Shown here one piece after another: positions 59,060 to 64,000 of a stretch of DNA of 64,000 nucleotides (positions within the stretch are counted from its first letter, which is position 1; the number at the start of each line of letters is the position of its first letter). The stretch is from NCBI GenBank assembly GCA_964059195.1, contig CAXKWD010000003.1, positions 24,269,582 to 24,333,581 on the forward strand, written 5' to 3'. A program made the position numbers and the translations under genes. The stretch is from Ectobius pallidus (taxonomy: Eukaryota > Arthropoda > Insecta > Blattodea > Ectobiidae). Below the pieces are notes generated by a model. The model was not told the DNA's origin and did not search any database. It was given only the letters and a program-made list of their open reading frames with translations.

Positions 59060-59489
59060 CAATAAAATTAATAAAATAAAGAAATTTATGGAGGCATTGA
59101 GTTGGGTCTAGCATGTATACTTCACTTTTTATGGTGATACCACATTTACTGAAAACGTTCTGGAATATCTTGTCTGCCCAACGGTAAAAAGTAGTTTTCT
59201 TGTATTTCTTATTTTCTTCTATGTGTTCTAGGGTGGTAATGTCTGTAGTTAATTTCTTCTTCTGACACTCTTTTATTTTCTTGTCTACCAGTGCTCTGTG
59301 GTAACCATTGTTTTCAGCTACGGATATGATGGTATTATACTCTAAGTCATATTCAGAATTACTGAGTGGGACGTTTACTATTCTGTGAGCTAGTGAATTT
59401 ATTACTGCATGTTTGTGCATGGTTAGACTTATGCTATTAGGCATACTACAATGACGACGATGCCAGTGAGAGTTTGTTATTTCACGTGT
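59060..59489 (-). pseudogene. Penelope-like retroelement fragment
   Basis: On the minus strand the frame ending at 59055 reads REITNSHWHRR, MHKHAVINSLAHRIVNVPLS, YNTIISVAENNGYHRALVDK and FYRWADKIFQNVFSKCGI. The HKxAxxxSLxHRxxNxPLS and AxNNGYxxxxVDKxI blocks match the C-terminal RT region of Penelope-like elements, as in the 43-kb fragment. Its upstream side is cut at 59490-59502 by a SINE insertion; the continuation beyond 63890 has an early in-frame stop. Confidence 0.65.
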
Positions 59490-59762
59490 AAATGTTGATA
59501 TTGTCCGCCGGCGTGGTCTCCCTAGTAGCACAGATCGTTGGGCCAATGTTGGGAAATGATCGCCATGTTTCGTTGGCTAACGGTTAGGAATGTCCGTCGG
59601 GGTTCCGTTGGCAAAGTGCATTTTACCCAACCAATTGCCAACTGTAGCCAACCAATATCCAACAAAATCCCAACAGTTGGGAATGTTCGTTGGCGATCTG
59701 TTGGGCCATCATTGTAATGCCAACAGAATGCCAACTGTTGCCATCCGAATTCCAACATAATT

Positions 59763-60300
59763 CCATCCATAAGCCAACCAAAATCCAACGATTTCCCTAC
59801 ATTCCTCCATTGGGTTCTGCTTTTTGCCTTGGTTTCATGTTTATTTTGTCAAAATTAGGTAGTTGATAAAATATTTACCCCAGCAACTGCAATTTAAGAA
59901 TGACTTATAAATCCATGCAAATCTTTCGCACTTCACCCATTTTGATAATAGTCCAAGAAAACCAAGTATTTAGCTAACTAATAAATTCACTCATACAGAT
60001 TCACAAAACACAGTATACAGTTCATATGTTGCTCTTAATTCAACCGTATACTGTATTTTGTGAATGTATAAGAATGAATTTATTAGTTAGCTAAATGCCT
60101 AGTTTTCCTGGGCACCTATCAAAAGGGGCGAAGTGCGAAAGATTTGCATGGACTTGCTAATCATTCTTAAATTGCAGTTGCTGAGGAAAATATTTTATCA
60201 ACTACCTAATTATGATAAAATAAACATGAAACCAAGACAAAAAGCAGAACCTAATGGAGGAATATAGGGAAATCATTGGATTTGGATGGCTTATTGATGG
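59763..60300. repeat. Long palindrome, ~255-bp arms and 27-bp spacer
   Basis: The left arm 59763-60018 and right arm 60046-60300 are reverse complements with scattered mismatches. For example CCATCCATAAGCCAACC pairs with GGATGGCTTATTGATGG, and ACTAATAAATTCACTCATAC pairs with GTATAAGAATGAATTTATTAGT-type sequence. The spacer is 60019-60045. Confidence 0.85.
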
Positions 60301-60305
60301 TTATA

Positions 60306-60801
60306 CAGTGCTTTCACTGTACGACTTGGCCGGCAATCGCAAGGGCCGCTCCACCGTCACAGATAAACCGCATGCGGGGCCAGGCGCATGACATATCACG
60401 GTACTCCCGGCGAATCGTATATATTTCCGTAATTGTAATCACAATAAAATATGAAAATATAAAATAAAAATACAAACTTACCTTATCACAGGAGATGTTG
60501 GAAATGCCGTCCTTCTGCATCATTACATCTACGGCACCTTTTGAGGAAATTGCTATTCACACGCAGTAGTTCTAATGTATAATTATGTCGTGGCATTTTT
60601 AAAACACTTCAAGCAAAACTAAAAACTACTTTAACCATAAAAAAACACAAACACTGCTGTAATAATTATTCACGTGTGAACGCAATCAGATCACATGCTA
60701 GACTTCAGCGGTGAGACGAGGCATCACTTGGCCGCTTGATGCATGAGTCACGGATAGTCGGCCCGTGCGATTGCCGGCCAAGTCGTACAGTGAAAGCACT
60801 G
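60306..60801. mobile_element. 496-bp mariner-type MITE with ~42-bp TIRs
   Basis: CAGTGCTTTCACTGTACGAC at 60306 faces GTCGTACAGTGAAAGCACTG ending at 60801; pairing continues through TTGGCCGGCAATCGCA. Both sides abut TA. It lies immediately beside the palindrome. No transposase. Confidence 0.9.
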
Positions 60802-60803
60802 TA

Positions 60804-61799
60804 ATACTAATGGTCGAGAACTTCATCCCATGAGGGGACAAGGCCTACTACCCATGTTGCATCTTCTTCCTCCATTCTTCTACATTGGCAGATGGTGGTC
60901 TTCATGACTGAAGCCGCTATTTCTTTATCAAGTGGCTCCTCGTCTTCATGAGGCTATGTGCACCCTGGTCCAGAATTCTATATCTCAGAAAAATGGTGAT
61001 ACATGGTATAACATAAGGAAAGAATCTTGGCTATAGGCTAAATAAAATTCAGAGAAATGAATAATGAATAGTTTATTGTTATTGCTGCTTTACAAGTTAT
61101 GGATAAGTCAGATATATATATTATGAACTACATAACATATATTAATAAACTTCATTTTTATGTAATGTGAGAATAGTTGATTTATGTAAGTTGATCTTTC
61201 CACCTTATGCCCTCAATATAGTCTAGGAAATCCAAGAATGTTACCATTAACGTTTACAATATTATATGGTGTTAATCTTTATATTCTCATATAAGTAACA
61301 ATGTGCAATCTTTTAGCCTACTGTGATTAGTTAATTTGTTATACAGCTGTCTTGTGACCAGTTATAATAATAGTTAAAAGGTTCGCCCGAGTGGGCATTA
61401 GTGACCAGTTATAGCATCACCATTATTAGGCCTATACGTTAGAAATATAATCAACTCTATCAAGTAACTTCCATTCTATTTGCTTGTATAATTTAAAAAC
61501 ATAGTTCATAACAGGGTTAAAAGGCGTATTTACATTATGTTTGAAAAACAGTCTAATCTGATTAGCTTAACCTGTAAGAGCTTTATTTCTAAAATGCTGT
61601 TCCATCTATTCCTATGCACTTAGATTAGCTTATTCATTATCAAATAATATTTAAAAGACTTCAATATAGGCTTAAAAAAGCTTTAAAAATTTGTGTAAAA
61701 TCTCTTAAAAATTCATAATAATTCTATTTATTATATTCTTAATTTACATTCAATTACAATTTTGATTGTAAGATGCAGTTTGTAACATAATCTGAGTGT
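60804..61799. other. Interior of the 4-kb TIR element, nothing recognised
   Basis: AT-rich; no open frame of interest. Confidence 0.5.
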
Positions 61800-62115
61800 G
61801 TTTGAAAACAGGCTGCTTAGGAAAATATTTGGGCCTATGGGAGAGATGAAAATGGGGACTGGAGGAAACTGCATAACGACGAGCTTCATAATCTGTACTC
61901 GCCACCAGATATAGTAAGGGAAATTAAATCACAGGGAATGAAATGGGCTAAACATGTTGTGCGTATGGGGGGGAAAGACATCTAAAAAATGCTGAGTGGG
62001 AGACCCACTTGGAAGACTTAGACGTAGGTGGAAAGAAAATATTAGGATGTAGATTTAAGGGAAATAGGATTTGTGGGGGATAGTAGGATGGAATTAGTAC
62101 AGAATTGGGTTGAAT
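61800..62115 (+). pseudogene. LINE ORF2 3' tail
   Basis: A degraded copy of the tail family: a KIFGPMGEMKMGTGG start, a MKWAKHVVRMGG block, then LGRLRRRW-like, DLREIG-like and a broken WNAR-like end, with stops and frameshifts. Confidence 0.65.
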
Positions 62116-63290
62116 GCCAGGTGCAAGGGTATTTTATTTTTATTGTGAAATATTAGGTGACATGCTAATCGCAATTACGCATTACCGGCATTGAGCAGTG
62201 GCTACAGGCATGATGGCATGACCTGCGGGGAAGCAGGGCAGGCGGCAAGCGGGAAGCAGCCAGGCGAGTGGAAAGGGGAACTCGTGGGGCACAAAGTTCC
62301 ATTATTCCCATTTTATTCCATAATCTAGTAATATTTTACTTTTACAAAGACTGATGTTAGGATCATTAGCGAAATTGATTAGGCCTACACACAACATTTT
62401 AGACTTAATTTTAAATTTGATTCTACAAACTGTAGCCTATTGGGGTTATAACCAAAATTGTGACTGAATGTAGGCCTAAATTAAGAATAGAACAGATAGA
62501 AGAAATCTGAAGAGATTTTACATGATTTGGTAAAAATGTTTTAAATTACCTAATCATTTAAGTGCACATATAGGCCATTAGGGATAGATGAAACAATTTG
62601 ATGGAAAAGGATTCTAGCAATCAAGTTAAGCTAATCAAAAAACTTCGGGAATCTTCGCAGTTCATAGCATATCAACGTGAACTTTCGGACTTAGAAAATT
62701 TTCGAGGGACATATTCCAAAGTTTATCCTTCCTTCCCATTATTTGTACTGTAAAATGTTTCCCTAACCTCAATGTTGGCTCAACTTACTGGCAACATTCC
62801 CTGGATTTCTTAGACTATATAATGAGGGCATAACGTGGAAAGACTTACATAAATTTATATAACATGCGTTTACATGAAATACTAAGGCCTACGGTAACAT
62901 GCACGGTATAATAAATCGAAATACTTGATTCTGACACATAACTGCATGCTCCATATATATGCAGGTTTGAAATCTTGAAAATCCCAATTGATCTTTCGAA
63001 CTGTTCCAATTTAGTTGCTTATGCTCCTTCTCTGCTTTGATTTCCTTCTGCCTTGATTTCAGTAAATCATCTGAAACAAATACAATTATAATTATTACAA
63101 TTCAATTATAATGTAAATTTCGAATAGCCTATAAATGATAGGCCTATTTATTTTTAGAGGCTGTATTTCATGCAACACTCATAATACAGTATTGTGTAAA
63201 AATGATAACGTTATATATTCAGAGAACAATCAAAGGGCTTACCTAATATTATGTATGAAATATGAATGAGAATCAAAAGAGTTAACTTCT
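62116..63290. other. Interior of the 4-kb TIR element, nothing recognised
   Basis: Mostly AT-rich, with a short GC-rich patch near 62205-62290 (GCGGGGAAGCAGGGCAGGCG). No gene seen. Confidence 0.5.
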
Positions 63291-64000
63291 TTACATATCA
63301 AGATGGCGAATGAGGAATGACCGTTGACCGTTACGTACGGCCTGTGCCGAGACCTACGAACACGCCCGGAAATTGCCGAAGACTGGTGAGAAGATAAATG
63401 CGATCATACTCCAATGTTGGCCCACAATCATAAGCCCAACGGTAGGGCGGTAGGTAACGCCAACCAAAAAATGAATGGGCCCAAAGGAGGAAATTACAAC
63501 GAACCTTTTCCCAACATATCCCTACCATGCCAACCAAATTTCTCCATTGGGCCAACGAAGTGTGCTACTAGGGCTTGTGGTTAGCGTCGCTGACTACAGA
63601 TCCGTCGGCCCGGGTTCGATTCCCGGTACCTCCTCGGATTTTTCTGAGGTAGGGAGGTCTGGCAGGGGTGCACTCAGCCTCGTGATTCCAAGTGAGGAGC
63701 TACTTGATAGAGAAGTAGCGGCTCCGGTCAAGAAAACCACCATTAACGGCCGTGGGTGTCGGCATGCTGACCACATGCCCCCAATCCTGCCATCTACCTA
63801 CGGGAGATGACGAAGCGGTCGGGTGGTAGGCCAAGTCCCTCCAGGGATGTAGCGCCACGGAGTTTAGTTTAGTTTTTAAATGTTGATATTATTGTTGCAT
63901 GAACTTACAAACACTCCTTCTCCACTAGCAAACCACACCCTGGTAATGGCGCATGCTAATGACATTAACCAATCACGTTTTGTCACATGATGCGAATTTT

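Larger units (their letters stand above)
59520..63573. mobile_element. CCCTAGTAG-type TIR element, copy 2 (4.05 kb)
   Basis: CCCTAGTAGCACAGATCGTT at 59520 faces AACGAAGTGTGCTACTAGGG ending at 63573. It is inserted in a SINE, and the junctions share only CT. It is the same family as 56824-57922 in opposite orientation. Inside are a long palindrome (59763-60300), a mariner-type MITE (60306-60801) and a LINE tail (61800-62115). No transposase was recognised. Confidence 0.78.
59503..63877 (+). repeat. tRNA-derived SINE split by a 4-kb element
   Basis: The SINE occupies 59503-59519 (GTCCGCCGGCGTGGTCT) and 63574-63877. The second part holds the rest of the tRNA-like head (GGTTAGCGTCGCTGACTACA, B box GGTTCGATTCC) and the body shared with 25463-25745. 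AAATGTTGATATT flanks the pair (59490-59502 and 63878-63890), a 13-bp retroposition duplication that proves the two parts are one insertion. Confidence 0.85.

Noticed and set aside
59522..59788. 88-codon minus-strand frame shared with the 57.7-kb region as a conserved protein
   Set aside because: The similarity is the GTTGG-rich subterminal DNA of the CCCTAGTAG elements, readable in several frames.
63475..63810. 111-codon frame near the right end as a gene
   Set aside because: It runs from the end of the CCCTAGTAG element into a SINE and has no protein similarity.
1..64000. CRISPR array, bacterial operon or phage system
   Set aside because: Repeats have the wrong length and no regular spacers, and the window has spliced exons, SINEs and LINEs, so it is eukaryotic.

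Overview
The window is AT-rich animal nuclear DNA, most likely from an insect and probably a cockroach or termite relative (Blattodea). The grounds are a large intron-containing gene, several copies of a LINE tail that encodes PLGRPRRRW...DLREVG-type peptides (from memory very abundant in blattodean genomes), tRNA-derived SINEs, a high density of the hexamer GGCCTA, and long (AAT)n tracts. The taxonomic call is inference. No prokaryotic operon, CRISPR array, rRNA gene or canonical tRNA gene is seen.

Layout. 1-11525: the right-hand end of a tandem array with a ~2.6-kb unit, 4.4 copies in the window, running off the left edge. 11530-20450: dispersed repeats, a decayed hAT transposase, LINE tails and MITEs. 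20640-47091: one recognisable cellular gene on the + strand, a PAP2-family phospholipid (lipid phosphate) phosphatase of the wunen/PLPP type. Five coding exons are clear (29890-30044, 33090-33319, 37059-37191, 45061-45237, 46876-47091). A candidate first exon at 20839-20866 has matching splice phase and would complete a 312-residue protein. Its introns hold a 2.8-kb pogo/Tigger transposon with a broken transposase, a 1.4-kb minisatellite-bearing element, several hAT-type elements, SINEs, LINE fragments and a Penelope-like retroelement remnant. 47092-64000: downstream DNA with a split THAP-domain N-terminal fragment (49020-49287) and two stacks of nested transposons (51864-55327 and 59490-63890).

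The phosphatase gene is the only cellular gene I can support. Everything else that is identifiable is repetitive or transposon-derived. Many element boundaries were fixed by matching terminal inverted repeats (TIRs) with target-site duplications (TSDs) read directly from the sequence. The most useful leads are the 2.6-kb array with a less homogenised edge copy, the phosphatase gene model with its candidate promoter and first exon, a hAT MITE lying 26 bp upstream of the last splice acceptor, the THAP fragment, the CCCTAGTAG TIR family carrying a long palindrome, and the layered insertions.
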